Origin: Pictodentalium vernedei
Lineage: Eukaryota; Mollusca; Scaphopoda; Dentaliida; Dentaliidae
Length of the DNA: 64,000 bases
Reading direction: 5' to 3'
NCBI GenBank assembly: GCA_031216915.1
Contig: CM062292.1
Span: 206,977,262-207,041,261 of the forward strand
A program made the position numbers and the translations under genes. A model generated the notes under the pieces. It ran no database searches and was not told the origin of the DNA. It worked only from the letters and a program-made list of their open reading frames with translations. Below are positions 42,518 to 53,419 of the stretch, one piece after another (the first letter of the stretch is position 1; each line of letters opens with the position of its first letter).

Positions 42518-43967
42518 AGTAATGGCACAAGACTGGAAGGGTGGTAGAAGACTACAGTAATGGTGCAAACAGTGGAAGCTGATCACACGACAGATGGCAG
42601 TGACTGTGGGCAGGTCGGCAGTGGTGGCCTTGGAGCGATGAAGGGTGTGGGGGTGGTCCAGAAGCTAGGCGCTGAATAGGACTGGAAGCCATACCTATCT
42701 TCAAACATATATCCTCCAACGGTATCCTCAAAGGCATCCTCAGAAGGTATCCCCAAATAGAACATCACCACGCCCAAGTTCCCGTAAATACCGAGATGAG
42801 TCGAAGAGTCGTTTGTGGAGTAACTCGGTTGAGCAAATGCTCGATAGCTCATTTGCCCGATGGGATTCGAGTCGTCCGAGCAATACGTGTTCCAGTTACT
42901 GCTGGATTCACTCTTGGACTTATTCTTAGGAACCCTTGTATTAGATCACAATGAGACAGTGGGTGGAGTTTAGATGAATGGAGTGATCTGATTGATTGAT
43001 TGATTGATTGACTGATTGATAGATTAGTTTGTTGCACTAAAAGTGAACTGATTGGATGACCTGGATAAATAAAACATGGCTTATGCTGTTCGACACAAAA
43101 ACAGGAGTACCCGGAATGGGGTTAGAACTAGCCAGAACAGACCAGAAAAGCTGAAAATAAGTATACTCCACAACAATCGAATAGGATTGGGTGGACATAA
43201 AACAATAACATAGATACACAGATAGAAGCAAAGGAGAGGATTCCGAAGGGATCCGAACAAGTAAAACCTGCTGGGTTGTTTGTGGTAATTCTACGAGGTA
43301 AATGGGGCGTTTGGGGGAAATCCAGACGATAAAACTACTTTCGGTGAATGTCGGGTTATTTTGTGGTAATTCTACAAGGTAACCAAGGATTAGGGTAATT
43401 ATATTTACTCATATTCAATCGAACATACCCACCGGACACACCTTGTCCTATTAAAGGGTTTTAGGTCACATAGCAACCATATAAACCAAGATGGCAGCCT
43501 CCAGTATACAAAAAGGACGACGGAAACACGTATCACCCTAACAACACGCGCTGTGCGTGCGCACTGACACCACGTATCACTATAGCAATGGCGTCACAAC
43601 ATTGCCGCCCACGCGGGCTACCATGACAACACAACATGACGTAACTGAGACAAATGACATGACACCCCACCCCACCCTTACCCCAAAAGGGCACGTCCAG
43701 CCCCCGACATATTACTACTAAGTTTAAACTAAATTTGTGTAACTTTATGTCACGTTTGAAACCCATTAGGGCTCAAAATATATATTTTAAAGAAAAACAA
43801 TATTTCGGTGGCAGATTACAAGATAAGAGAACGTTTCAGTGGGAAATGCTCGTTCAAGTGGCTCTTTTTTACCTTAAGAACACAACCCCGACAGTAATTA
43901 GTGATTACGGAGCAAGTGGCCGGCCTTCCCCTGTTATGCTCGAATATTTTAATGCTAATAAACTAAC

Positions 43968-44030
43968 CTGCAAAGCATAACAAGAGAAAATCATCTATTA
44001 ATTCATCGTAAGGCATCTCGGGGTATTCAT
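43968..44030 (-). CDS. Cytochrome P450 (CYP46A-like), exon before the I helix
   Basis: The exon reads from 44030 to 43968 between the acceptor TTTTTTTCAG and the donor GTTAGT. Two nt complete an Asp codon with the 1 nt left by the exon at 49298. Then come 20 codons (EYPEMPYDELIDDFLLLCFA), and one G is left for the Gly split with exon 28233. ELIDDFLLLCFAG aligns with the start of the I helix of CYP46A1 (a Leu-Leu-Asp-Asn-Phe-type motif before Ala-Gly). The 63-nt length and both phases fit exactly, which is why I trust such a small exon. It lies only 249 bp from the end of element III. Confidence 0.85.
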
Positions 44031-45224
44031 CTGAAAAAAATACATGACATATGCATATTACAAGAAATTCAAGGTAAACAGAACTTTTTTGGTGTTTCAT
44101 CCCAAAAATGCTGATAATTCACAATTTCTCGGAGCTCACCATGTTATTTATCCCAGTTTCATAACCTATGTTTTTGAGATAAAAAAATGAAAACAAATTA
44201 GTTATTTAGTTAGAATTTTGTTTGTAATTAACCCTTTGAGTAGGTAGGTAAAGGGTTAATGGCTATTTCCAGAAGTCATGGTCATGGGTTTATTTCAACT
44301 GAATGGTAGATAAAAGTGTCATGTGTTCAATGTACTTGTATCCAATCTTTATCGCGACTAGGCTCGATTTGGGGGAGGTATAGGGACTCATAGCTATACA
44401 TCCGCAAAAACGATAAAAGATTCTAAAACCAAAAAACACGCGGCTGCAATATTATTAAAGACTGACTTCGACGATTATATCACAAGTAGAACAATGAATG
44501 AGGATTACGTTATGCACATTGCACGAACGCAATACCTTGACATGATGATCTTCATTCATACAAATTCATAGACTGCCAAAACAAGACGCAGTTAAAATCT
44601 GTACCCAATCCCTTCATTATGCGAACATGTCAAGGAGGGGTGGGGATGTTATAAGATAAATTGGTTATTACCAGCATGCGGGTTTCCGAGATGTGGGTCT
44701 CGATCTCGTCTCTGGGTCATATATTGACCCGCACTAACGGACTCGTCGATATGTCCAGAGACGAAGTCTTGACTTCAATGCACCATCTCGGAAACATGAT
44801 GTGACATATATATATATATTTACTACAGTTTAACCCTGTAGGGATAATTCCAGATTTGATGAGTTTATTGTCTAAAATGTAATTGTGGAACAGATAGTCA
44901 AACATACAGGCTTTGCGTGGTTTTATTAGTGGAAATTAAATCTTCTTTGCAGTGGTTTCTAATGAAGTCGTGAATGTCTGTTCAGGAAGCCAATACTTCA
45001 CTAGATTCCACTGCTAAGTTAGAGGGCCACCTTATCATGAGGAACAAAATAAGTAGAATTCTTCTGCGCTTTATGGACACTTTCAGAATCTATGACCAGA
45101 GTCAAATGAACATTTTGCAAGAATCAAAGATGATTCTCTTCTTGTTGTCCTTGCATTTGCAAGGATCGATTCATGAACTCTAAGGCCTGTTGTGTGAATG
45201 AAAACTTTTGAGCTTTCAAAATAA
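44031..45224. other. Intron; eroded MITE
   Basis: Around 44150-44259, CATAACCTATGTTTTTGAGA and GGTAAAGGGTTAA mark a truncated copy of the TTAACCCTTTACC family. Frames at 44717-44905 and 44974-45183 show no motif. Confidence 0.5.
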
Positions 45225-45416
45225 AAAGAGGACGACACTCGCAAACAAAATTAGTGAATAACTATTTTTTTCATTTTTTGCGTCAATAACATAGCCTCTG
45301 ATCCCTGTGGTCATAAGGTATGTTTTGAGCAAAAGAATGAAAAAATAAAGAAAATTGAATGGCAATTTTGGGGATAGCGCTGGCGGTTTTTGGTCGTTAC
45401 GTCTTGTAAAGGGTTA
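45225..45416. repeat. MITE, TTAACCCTTTACC family, eroded left end
   Basis: GAGGACGACACTCGCAAACA begins the recognisable part. The centre is shortened to CATAGCCTCTGATCCCTGTG followed by GTCATAAGG. The right end reads GGTCGTTACGTCTTGTAAAG followed by GGTTAA. Confidence 0.75.
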
Positions 45417-45896
45417 AAATCTTTCAGTGCACGTTTTTAAAACATTCATTGCATATTGTTTAACTTAATAACCCTATTAACTTTATATAACACCAAACGT
45501 AAAAACCATTTACCTCACTTCAGTTCAAATTTTAAATGTTAACCACACACAGGTCAGGCTTTTACACAGGCATCACTAAAATGGCTTAGCTTTACATATC
45601 TCTTTTGTTTGTATACTTCAGCATTTAGTCTATTATATCTAGTTTGACAGACCTCCATGAGATATAATAGAATTAATATCCATTTTATTCTGAGACTGAA
45701 GGAAAATGATAAGTGTGGTTAATGGGATGCACATGTCACTTGAATATTTCTCACCGGTAAGTGGCTCTTCAGTTAACTGATAGATTGCTGGAAGCCCACA
45801 TTTGGGTTTTATTCTAAAGTGCAGGTACCCCAACATAAAGGCTACATATTCTGTGAGTGTGCTTCATATTATCCTTGAAGTGAAAATATTTTATCC
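45417..45896. other. Intron, no recognised feature
   Basis: Nothing coding or repetitive is recognised. Confidence 0.4.
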
Positions 45897-45985
45897 GTAT
45901 GAATTTGCCTTGTTACAATTTATGGGAGAGTGTCGGCATTCGAGGGTGTCGGCACTCTCTCATAAACTGTAACAAGTCGAAGACA
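45897..45985. repeat. Foldback element
   Basis: TTGTTACAATTTATGGGAGA followed by GTGTCGGCA pairs with TGTCGGCACTCTCTCATAAA followed by CTGTAACAAG, with one or two mismatches and a loop of about 12 bp. Confidence 0.85.
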
Positions 45986-47199
45986 TGTGAACAGATTTTA
46001 ACGTCCAAAAATAATTTAGCAGACTACCAGTCTACAGGGTTATTCTGTATACGAGAAAATATATATGACTTACGCAACTTTCTCACTCCGTTTGGTAATA
46101 CCAGATGAAATCCAAATAGCATACAAACTGGAATCTTTTTTTTAAAAGCGGTTACATACAAAAAGAGGCTACATTAATACCAGGTGGAATTGAAACTGAT
46201 AAACTTTCAAGTCACTTCTGATAGATAGGCACAAACTTGACAGTTTTAAACTACTAATGATATGTCGTGCCAATAACACAGAAAGAGACGGAAAGAAGTG
46301 AATGTAATATGCCACTGTATAGTCGCTTTTTGCTTCAAGCAGTCAAAACTATTTTGACAAACGAAATATTACTTGTACTGCGTTTGTGAAATATCCATAT
46401 AACCACTTTCATCTGTAAATTTCTGTTTAGTTTTATCGAGTTGCCCTCGCAAGATGCAGAGTATTGGGTTATTAACATCTAGAAGTCGAGTCTACCAACC
46501 TCTGATGTTGTATAGGAGGTGCCCTGACACTGCCGATTTGGATAATAGAGGGCAGGAAAAGTTATAAAACCTGAACGGTTGTTTCCGGTCAAGTGCACTA
46601 ATCTCAGTATATCTGGATTGCTGGAACCCCCATTAGTCACATATCAGTGGGGTACCACGGGGAGTCTTGGCCCCCTAAAATTGTCGCTGCCCTACCCCCC
46701 CCCCCCCCCAAAAAAAAAAAAAATGAATATCCCAATGCAGTGTTCACGTAACATAGATCCCTAAAATTGTAGTAGTATAGCAGGAGGTTTTCGACCCCCA
46801 TTAACCGGAGCTTTGGTGGAGCAGCTAGTGTTAAATTCCCAAAGGAACCGGAGCTTTGGTGGAGTAACTTTTTTCGGTGCAAAACGTTGGCTCCATCGAG
46901 CTAGATCTGACAGGTGGTGTACCTACTGCATATATAGTATGCTATGGTATGTATGGTGATGTATGTCAGCAGAGGGCTATGGGTATATAGTATGGGTATG
47001 TGATGGAAAATTAATGGGAAAGGTGAGATATTTCTTGGAAGTTTTTCCCCGCGAAACGGTTGACGTTGCAATTGACGTCGTGACGTCATGGTGCGCACGC
47101 GACGTCATAGAGACGTTGACCGCTGTTGTTGTACACTGTACATTCCGACATAACGTTATTTGGGTCAGGATGTCCGGCTTCCCGTACAGGGTGGGGGAT
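45986..47199. other. Intron; homopolymer tract
   Basis: A C-run followed by an A-run lies near 46687-46724. The phrase CCGGAGCTTTGGTGGAG occurs twice near 46805 and 46848. No gene is seen. Confidence 0.45.
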
Positions 47200-48440
47200 A
47201 TGGTAGTAGTAGTAGTATATCTCCATGTTGGTAAACTATTAGCCCTTGGGCCTTCATATTATTATATGCCTGCTAGAGCTAGGTCAAGCAATATTGTGGG
47301 GCCGGGGGTAATGCATGATAGGCTTGTGCGGGATTGCGAGATAGTTCTTGGATATTTAGATTGGCAGTATACGATGAATGGTCTGTTGGTCTATTACCTC
47401 CTTAGTACTCTTAAACTACCGAATCCTTCGTATTATCTTATGGCTGGTATTGGTAGCTCGTAATGCAAGGTCAGGCAGTATTATAATCGTTTGTTTAGAA
47501 CCGAGGCATAGGAAACACGGTATATACCCCTGCAGATCCCCTGTTAGTCTTCGGTATTATTAACCAACTGATTGCTTTGTATTATTCTTTACTTTATGGC
47601 AGATTGAGGGTATTTTGGGGTGTAGTGGGGTAATGCCTTGTAGTATAGAACGGCAGTATAGTATGTGCGGAATATGCCTCATTGCCCCCCCCCCCCCCCC
47701 TTCCCGCCCCCGAAAGCGATTGGTACTACTAATCGACCTAATGCTTTAGGTAATCCCATGACTGGTATAGGTAGTATGTAATGCGGGACCAGACGTTATT
47801 GTGGGGTGGGTGGGTGGGTGGGTGTAATGCCTGGTGGTATAGAACGGCGGTATAGAATGGGCGGTATATACCTCTGTGGGTCCCCCGAAAGCCACTGGTA
47901 CTTCTAATGGACTTAATGTTTTATGTCATCCCATGACAGGTATAGGCAATATGTAATGCTGGGCCAGACGGCTTTTGTGGGGTGGGTGGAGGTAATGCAT
48001 GGTCGTGTAATGTGGTAGTATAGGGTGTACGCTTTGTACCCATTCAGGGTCCAAGTTAGCCCTTAGTACTATTAATCCACCTACCGCTTTGTTTTATTAT
48101 ATGACTTGTATGGTGGTATGTAATGTTATGTAAATCGGTATTGTGGGTAAGGAGTAATGCCTGGTAGTTTAGAACGGTAGTATATTATGGGCGGTATATA
48201 CCCAGGTAGGCCCCCTGTTAGTCCTCGGTGTTATTAACCAACCGATTACTTTGTTTTACTATATGGCTGGTATAGGTAGTACGTTATGGTAGGCCTAGTG
48301 ATATTGTGGGCGTGGGGGTAGGGAAATGCTTGGTAGTTTAGAACGGTAGTATAGCATAGGATGTCTATACCTCTACGGGTCTCTTGTTAGCAGTACTGTA
48401 ATTTTGAGTTTGGTATGTGCTTCGGTACTTTAAGGGGGGG
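47200..48440. repeat. Degenerate tandem repeat, about 200-bp unit
   Basis: Each unit contains forms of TATTGTGGGG, GTAATGCCTGGTAGT, TAGAACGGTAGTATA, GGGCGGTATATACC, CCCCCTGTTAGTCC, TATTAACCAACCGATTACTT, and TATATGGCTGGTATAGGTAG. At least five units are visible between about 47240 and 48400. A poly-C run interrupts at about 47685-47700. GGGGTGGGTGGGTGGGTGGG, starting at 47803, could form a G-quadruplex. The overlapping 166-codon frame at 46963-47463 has no motif and overlaps the first unit. Confidence 0.75.
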
Positions 48441-48722
48441 GGGAATACCTCGGTACCGGTATCTGACTTGACTGTGATCTGCTGGTAGTACCAACGGCGA
48501 ATTCACATCAGGAAAATACAGAACAAGTTTTTCTTGTTTCATTCTACCATAGCGCCACAAATGTCACTGCCAATGAGCTCAACGGTGGAATTCTTTAACG
48601 AAAACAAATCACATCTACAGTAATTCTGTGACTTCTTTTAAACATACCTTAACCTTTAAAGCCCTATTTCAGGCGTATGTAATATCAGAGCATGTACCCT
48701 CACCATGTCATCTTCAAGAGAT
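48441..48722. other. Intron, no recognised feature
   Basis: A G-run sits at the left edge. Nothing else is recognised. Confidence 0.4.
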
Positions 48723-48900
48723 CCTGCTGACCACAGACTCTCGTAGTCTGATTAATATTCTTAAATATAGGTTCCATCAAAACATTATCATTTCACTAAA
48801 AAAACACGTGCTTTTTAGTGTATTGATAATATTTAGTTGGTACCTGTATTTAAGAATGTTGATTAAACTACGAGTGCCTGTGCTGCTGACAATAGACAAA
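48723..48900. repeat. Foldback element
   Basis: The left arm has CTCGTAGTCTGATTAATATT followed by CTTAAATATAGGTTCC. It is matched by the inverted right arm (GGTACCTGTATTTAAGAATG followed by TTGATTAAACTACGAG). Outer GTCAGCAG-type ends and an inner AAAAAACACGTGCTTTTT loop complete it. It is more diverged than the other hairpins. Confidence 0.75.
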
Positions 48901-49297
48901 GCACCTGAGCAGTGATTTATAGCCAAGTCTTGGTTGCCGGTTAAATCACTGCTTTTAGCATTTGGATAAGTGCATGTTTTAGTCCAGTGATAATGCAGGA
49001 CAATTGCCCAGACCCCTGAGGGTTAACAACCTGAAATGAAAATCAGCCATCCACGTCTTTCATGAAAATGAACCCTTCAACGAGGCCTTATAAATAGTGA
49101 ATGTTGGAAAATTTGGAAATGCAGACAGTTTCGATATCATATGTTCACGATATCGGTATCGGTAAGGTTTTCTGATGTATTGCCCATCTCAACTGTCCAG
49201 ACTTGTGAGAGTAGATAAAGAGCAGCAAGAAACTCTGTTTCACCTTTACGGTATCTTATGGGGAGACAAACGTTAAATTAACAACACTGTTACTCAC

Positions 49298-49454
49298 CAC
49301 GTATGTTCACGAGCATAGTTATATAATCATCTGGAAGTTTTTCGCCTCTTTCCTTTGACATCATTCGTTCTCCTATACATGACTTGCCAACTTCTCTAAT
49401 GCACTGTATAGCATTTTTAACTCTTTGCCTCTCCCTCATGTACAGCGGGTTGAA
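49298..49454 (-). CDS. Cytochrome P450 (CYP46A-like), helix G-H exon
   Basis: The exon reads from 49454 to 49298 between TTTTTCCCCCAG and GTGAGT. It starts in phase 0 and gives 52 codons plus one nt: FNPLYMRERQRVKNAIQCIR, then EVGKSCIGERMMSKERGEKL, then PDDYITMLVNIR. The pattern of a Lys/Arg-rich helix, then IR-x-VG, ERM...KRGE-type text, then P-x-D-(I/Y)-(L/I)-T is the family-46 G/H helix and linker. It is the segment that most clearly points to CYP46A rather than CYP3 or CYP4. Confidence 0.88.
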
Positions 49455-49914
49455 CTGGGGGAAAAATTAACAAAAAAACACTAATGTCAAGTCTGTCATT
49501 CAGCTTTGAAAAATGGCCGTGTAGCCAGGATTTTATAATAGGGTGTACCAACCCAGTTCTTTTTTATTGGGGAGGGGATGACATTTGGAATGCTGTTGTG
49601 AGAGGGGTGGAGGCCTCTCCTGTTCTTAACTAGGACCCTCTGGTTGTTACCCCCCCCCCCCCCACTTCCCTTAAAGGGAAGTGGGAGGGGGTAACAGCTG
49701 GAGTGTCCTAGTTATGACTACGCCCTCCCCCATCCCCATGATGATTTTGCAACATTCAGTGCTCTAAGAGCGAATCTGGGACATTTATAGAGCGTGTAGC
49801 CCTATATTGGAGATCACTGTAGGGCTCTATGTGTTATGTGAAGGATGCATTGGGCCAGAGATTTTTTTTGGGGAGGGGGCAAGCCCACTTAACCCTAAGG
49901 CACTTAACCCTAAT
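49455..49914. other. Intron; C/G-run palindrome
   Basis: At about 49646-49696, GTTACCCCCCCCC...CACTTCCC is mirrored by GGGAAGTGGGAGGGGGTAAC. It is a G/C-rich inverted repeat near a poly-C run. No gene. Confidence 0.6.
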
Positions 49915-50150
49915 TGTTCACATGGGGTACGATGACGCCGTGTACTAAGGCGTATCGCACGTCGATGGTGCGCATGTCTTCAACCAATCTAACCCTGTCT
50001 GTTCTGCAGTGCGGAGTTACGATGTTGGGGAGCTGGCAGCTACTCGTCGTTGATCGGTGATACTCTCCGGGTACTCCGGCTTCATCCACCCGTAAAGCTG
50101 TCAATGACGCGATATGACCTTGGCTGTTAAAGTGTCGTTAAACCCATTAA

Positions 50151-50180
<30 letters not shown>
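49915..50180 (+). repeat. SINE, 5'-truncated copy
   Basis: It begins at TTCACATGGGGTACGATGAC and runs through GATGTTGGGGAGCTGGCAGC to a diverged tail ending in (AATA)n. It matches the body of the 5S-headed SINE at 63525 (TCTGCAGTGCGGAGTTA-type text) more closely than the tRNA-headed ones. The head is missing. Confidence 0.85.
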
Positions 50181-50181
<1 letters not shown>

Positions 50182-51678
50182 CCCTCCAGATTCGTGTTAG
50201 ACATGAATTTATTGCTGATTAAAGTCACCTTCAGCATCGATGGCTACAAACTGGCCCCAACAGAAGTATGAAGTCACTTTCCGTCAATCGCTTACATTTA
50301 TGCTGCCCACTTTAGAGGTCTCGGATCCACGGTTCCGTTATCATGTCCCATTACACCAATAAAATAGAACTTTTCCTGGGGTACAGGTTATCGTGCCCTG
50401 TTACACCGTTAATACATAACGTTGTCAATAACAGTCCACTGTAAAAAATGCACTACTTCACTTCCTTGCAGTCCCACAGGGAGCAAAGCATGAAAATATC
50501 TTTTATATGTGATTGACAATCAATATTTCTGCAGATATCTAAACTTCGACAGAAGAGTCGATGATATGTTTGACTGCAGTAGGGTCCCAGGCCATGACAC
50601 GCAGGGGCGTAAATTCCATGAGGTGTATGTATGTCAAAATACAGAAATATCAATTCAGTCTTGTTTGACAGGGCGCAATGGGCGCTGTGAAACAAGATTG
50701 AGTTGGTTAAATTCCTATTTGCATCATGAGAAAAATTTCCAGTCAGAAGTTTTGATACTCCAACACCAGTACATGGACATTAAATAAGGAACATTCACCA
50801 ACGTTTGGACTGCACTACAGTTGATACAGCAGTTCTGGGACCACTTTTCATTTGAGTTTAATTCCTTGTCCATTTGTATAATTTTATTTATATATCTTTT
50901 TACTATAAAAAGACCGATAAATCGTCAAATATGTCATTGTAAAATTTCTGAAAAATGGCTTAGTCTCTTCAAAGGACTAACTAACAAAATCTCTTACTAA
51001 TAATTTGTTCACTTGCGAATTACGTTGTCCAGGTCAAAATCACGCGAGCAAATATTCATGATTGAGAAGGAAAATGAATATTATTTTTAACAGAACTTAA
51101 ATAATGTGTCAACAGTTGAATAACTGCAACCACCACAACCCGTCAAACAATTTCACAATCACATTTTTTTTTTTGGTGGGGGACGATACATGTTGTGCAA
51201 ACTGGGGTCGAGTCCGCTGCATGGGGCTTGGGGAGGGGAATTGAGAGATAAGGTGTGTCAATTGTGTAATTTGGAAGTAATGGCGACCTGGAACATTTTT
51301 TCTTAACAGTCATTCGATTTCGAAAATCGCTGTATGCTGCTAGCTGCCATTTGAAGTGAAGCGCGTTATTTTTGAGTACCGGCATCGGGAAAATGTTTCC
51401 AAGAAAAATATCAACGAATATATGCACACTGTTCTCTCCACTGGTGCACAGTAAGTTGGGAATCCTAAAAATATTATCCGATTTTCCGAATAAGCTGTTA
51501 GCAGCAATAATCAAATTTATTTGAGTGTGGTATAAAACATGAAATAAAACTTCAATGGAACAATCGTATATCAATCAGATGATCCTTCATGGAATACGCG
51601 AGCGAAAAGACAGTGGGTAGCATTCGAGCCTTTGAAGTTTGTCGAATGATGTTGTTTACATACATGCCTGAAAATAAG
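50181..51678. other. Intron, no confident gene
   Basis: The two longest frames, 50509-50787 (plus; several Cys) and 51143-51574 (minus, 143 codons), show no recognisable motif. Neither can be called a gene from sequence alone. Confidence 0.35.
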
Positions 51679-51900
51679 CAGTCTGACACTTGAAAAATGA
51701 GGTCCCCAGAGGGTGAATTTGATGATGCTATCCCATACAGTGGGCCAATTTATCCTCTGGGTACCTCTTTCTGTTTAGTTTTGAGACCCTGATTCAGACT
51801 GAGGTCCACAGAGGGTAAATTTAGTGATGCTACCCTGCTGTGCAGGGTAGCATCACTAAATTCACCCTCAGGGGACCTCATTTTGCAGATGACAGTCTGC
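51679..51900. repeat. Foldback element with internal duplication
   Basis: TGAGGTCCCCAGAGGGTGAA on the left and TTCACCCTCAGGGGACCTCA on the right are inverted copies. An inner hairpin GGTAAATTTAGTGATGCTAC followed by CCTGCTGTGCAGGG pairs with GTAGCATCACTAAATTCACC. The left half carries an extra, diverged partial copy. Confidence 0.8.
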
Positions 51901-52281
51901 TCATTTTCTGGCTTGTTTACATACCAATTCTCGGAAAGTGAAGTTTGATTAGTTTGAAGTCTTGGAATGCTACAGCAATTCACGGTGTCTTGTTCACATT
52001 TTAGTGTACGCATTGTATTATTTGACCTATACTTATCAAAAAAGTGGGACATAGTTGATAAAAGTGAAATATATGAAGAAATATATTTATATTTTTTATC
52101 AAAAAGACAGTTGAGGCATTGTACTGTGACATCTGGTGAATGATTTCAGCGATAGTTGGGTGTTTGACAAGCACACATTTCACGCACTGTGCTGTAGAAG
52201 ACATGGACGGTAGGTCAGGGAATTTACCACATTCAGTCCAAGACCTCAATACCTTGTAAACCCTCCTCGGTTCGCGAGACA

Positions 52282-53060
52282 TGCGCGGATCCGACGTGGA
52301 ATACTCCTCACCAAACGTCCAATATCAGCTTGACTGATGTTATTCCATTCTTCCTGCAGTGCAGCGGCGAATTCCTGGACATTGGGAGGGGGCTGTTGGC
52401 GTTGTCGTAGGCACCTGCCAAGCATATCCCAGACGTGCTCGATTGGTGAAAGGTCTGAACATAGTGCTGGCCAAGGCAGTGTAGTGATAATCTACTCCTG
52501 GAGGAACTCTGTAGCGACACGGGCCCTGTGTGATCTTACTTTGTCATCTTGGAAAATGAATCTACAGCCGTGGCGTCGCGCAAATGGCACCACATGAGCC
52601 GCTAACATGTTGTCATGGTAGTACTGCCCTGTGACACGACCTTGGATGACATGTAATGCTGTTCTGCTTGTCATGGTTATGCCTTCCCACACCATAAACG
52701 ATGCAAAACCAAAAGGATCGTGCTGCCTAACGGTTACGTCTTTGCATTGTTCGTTGCGCCGCCGCCACACTCTGTTTCGCCTATCGTGGAAGTCGAGAGT
52801 GAACCTCGATTGATCGGAAACATGACGTTGCTCCACCGCCGATTGTCCCAACGCTGCCGTGCTTCACACCAATTACGCCTTGCTGAGATATGACGTTCAG
52901 TCAAACGTGGAATAATTCGAGGTCGTTGAGCGTACAAATTCCACGAAAAGAACTGTGAGACCCCAGAAAAAGCCCGTCCAGTACAAATGAAAATTTCAAA
53001 ACGTACCCAACAGACAATAAAGCGGCGCTCGTGCGAAAAACCTGCACGAAGTTTTCGTGG
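52282..53060 (-). pseudogene. Second Tc1/mariner-type transposase remnant
   Basis: On the minus strand, broken frames give LTERHISARRNWCEARQRW, then (frame change) VSDQSRFTLDFHDRRNRVWR, SFMVWEGITMTSRTALHVIQ, FIFQDDKVRSHRARVATEFL, then (frame change) text equivalent to DLSPIEHVWD near 52440 and a GGYTRY-type end near 52265. The first catalytic motif reads SDQSRF instead of the usual DESRF, and QDNARPH has become QDDKVRSH. Frameshifts separate the pieces. It belongs to the same broad family as the copy at 16590 but is a different lineage. It lies in the intron between exons 58910 and 49454. Confidence 0.85.
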
Positions 53061-53205
53061 GCCGGTGACATTAATGATCCACACTAAACTTGGTAACATA
53101 TTGATTTGTCCAATCACGCGTATCCAATACTATTTTCCGAAAATATCAACATAAATTTGGATATCCCCTACATTTTTTGAATAGTATATTTCTCACTAAC
53201 AGCTT

Positions 53206-53419
53206 TTAAGCCTTCACCGAAAACACAGGATATCAAATATCAAATTTCCCACAATTCTCAACAGAATTTCGACAAAACCATTTCATATGACCCCCTCATT
53301 GGAACGAGCTTGACGACCTCGTTCCAATGACGGATCACATGATGTAGTTTTGCTGATTTTTTTCTGCTGCACAATTTGTATATAACGCGGCGGAAGCAAC
53401 CGATTCTTTTAGTAAGGAT
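53206..53419. repeat. MITE sub-family with CATGTGATATGGTTTTG arms
   Basis: ACAAAACCATTTCATATGAC, the dyad TTGGAACGAGCTTGACGACC and TCGTTCC, and GATCACATGATGTAGTTTTG form a foldback. The sister copy at 62861 shares the ACAAAACCATATCATGTGAC arm and the TACGGTCGATTCGTTGGGTA end. The central GAGCTC dyad links it to the main MITE family. Confidence 0.7.

Larger units (their letters stand above)
38371..43719 (-). mobile_element. Element III: coding Maverick/Polinton-like relative with one long arm
   Basis: The right end reads CATATTACTACT and is preceded by about 2 kb that matches, in inverted orientation, the arms of I and II. AAGTTT follows at 43720-43725. The same AAGTTT precedes AGTATAGCC at 38365-38370, which suggests the left end and a 6-bp target duplication. 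No long arm is present on the left, so the element is asymmetric. The minus strand codes, in order, the same proteins as element I. It carries a nested MITE (41792-41927) and a nested SINE (42158-42517), so it is not a young copy. Its left end is 15 bp beyond element II's target duplication. Confidence 0.6.
41540..43719 (-). repeat. Element III right arm, with nested insertions
   Basis: Near the coding side are TTGCTCGA-type words (41560-41640, 41940-41990, 42780-42900). GGTATCCTCAAAGGCATCCT words like those of element I's right arm lie near 42720-42760. Towards the end are GACGACGGAAACACGTATCA, CACCACGTATCACTATAG and ACGCGGGCTACCATGACAAC, the arm phrases in inverted orientation. A (TGAT)n microsatellite lies at about 42986-43022. 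Confidence 0.65.

Noticed and set aside
46963-47463. 166-codon plus-strand frame as a gene.
   Set aside because: It overlaps the tandem repeat and shows no domain.
51143-51574. 143-codon minus-strand frame as a gene.
   Set aside because: No motif, no splice context and no second copy. It is plausible as chance in AT-rich DNA.
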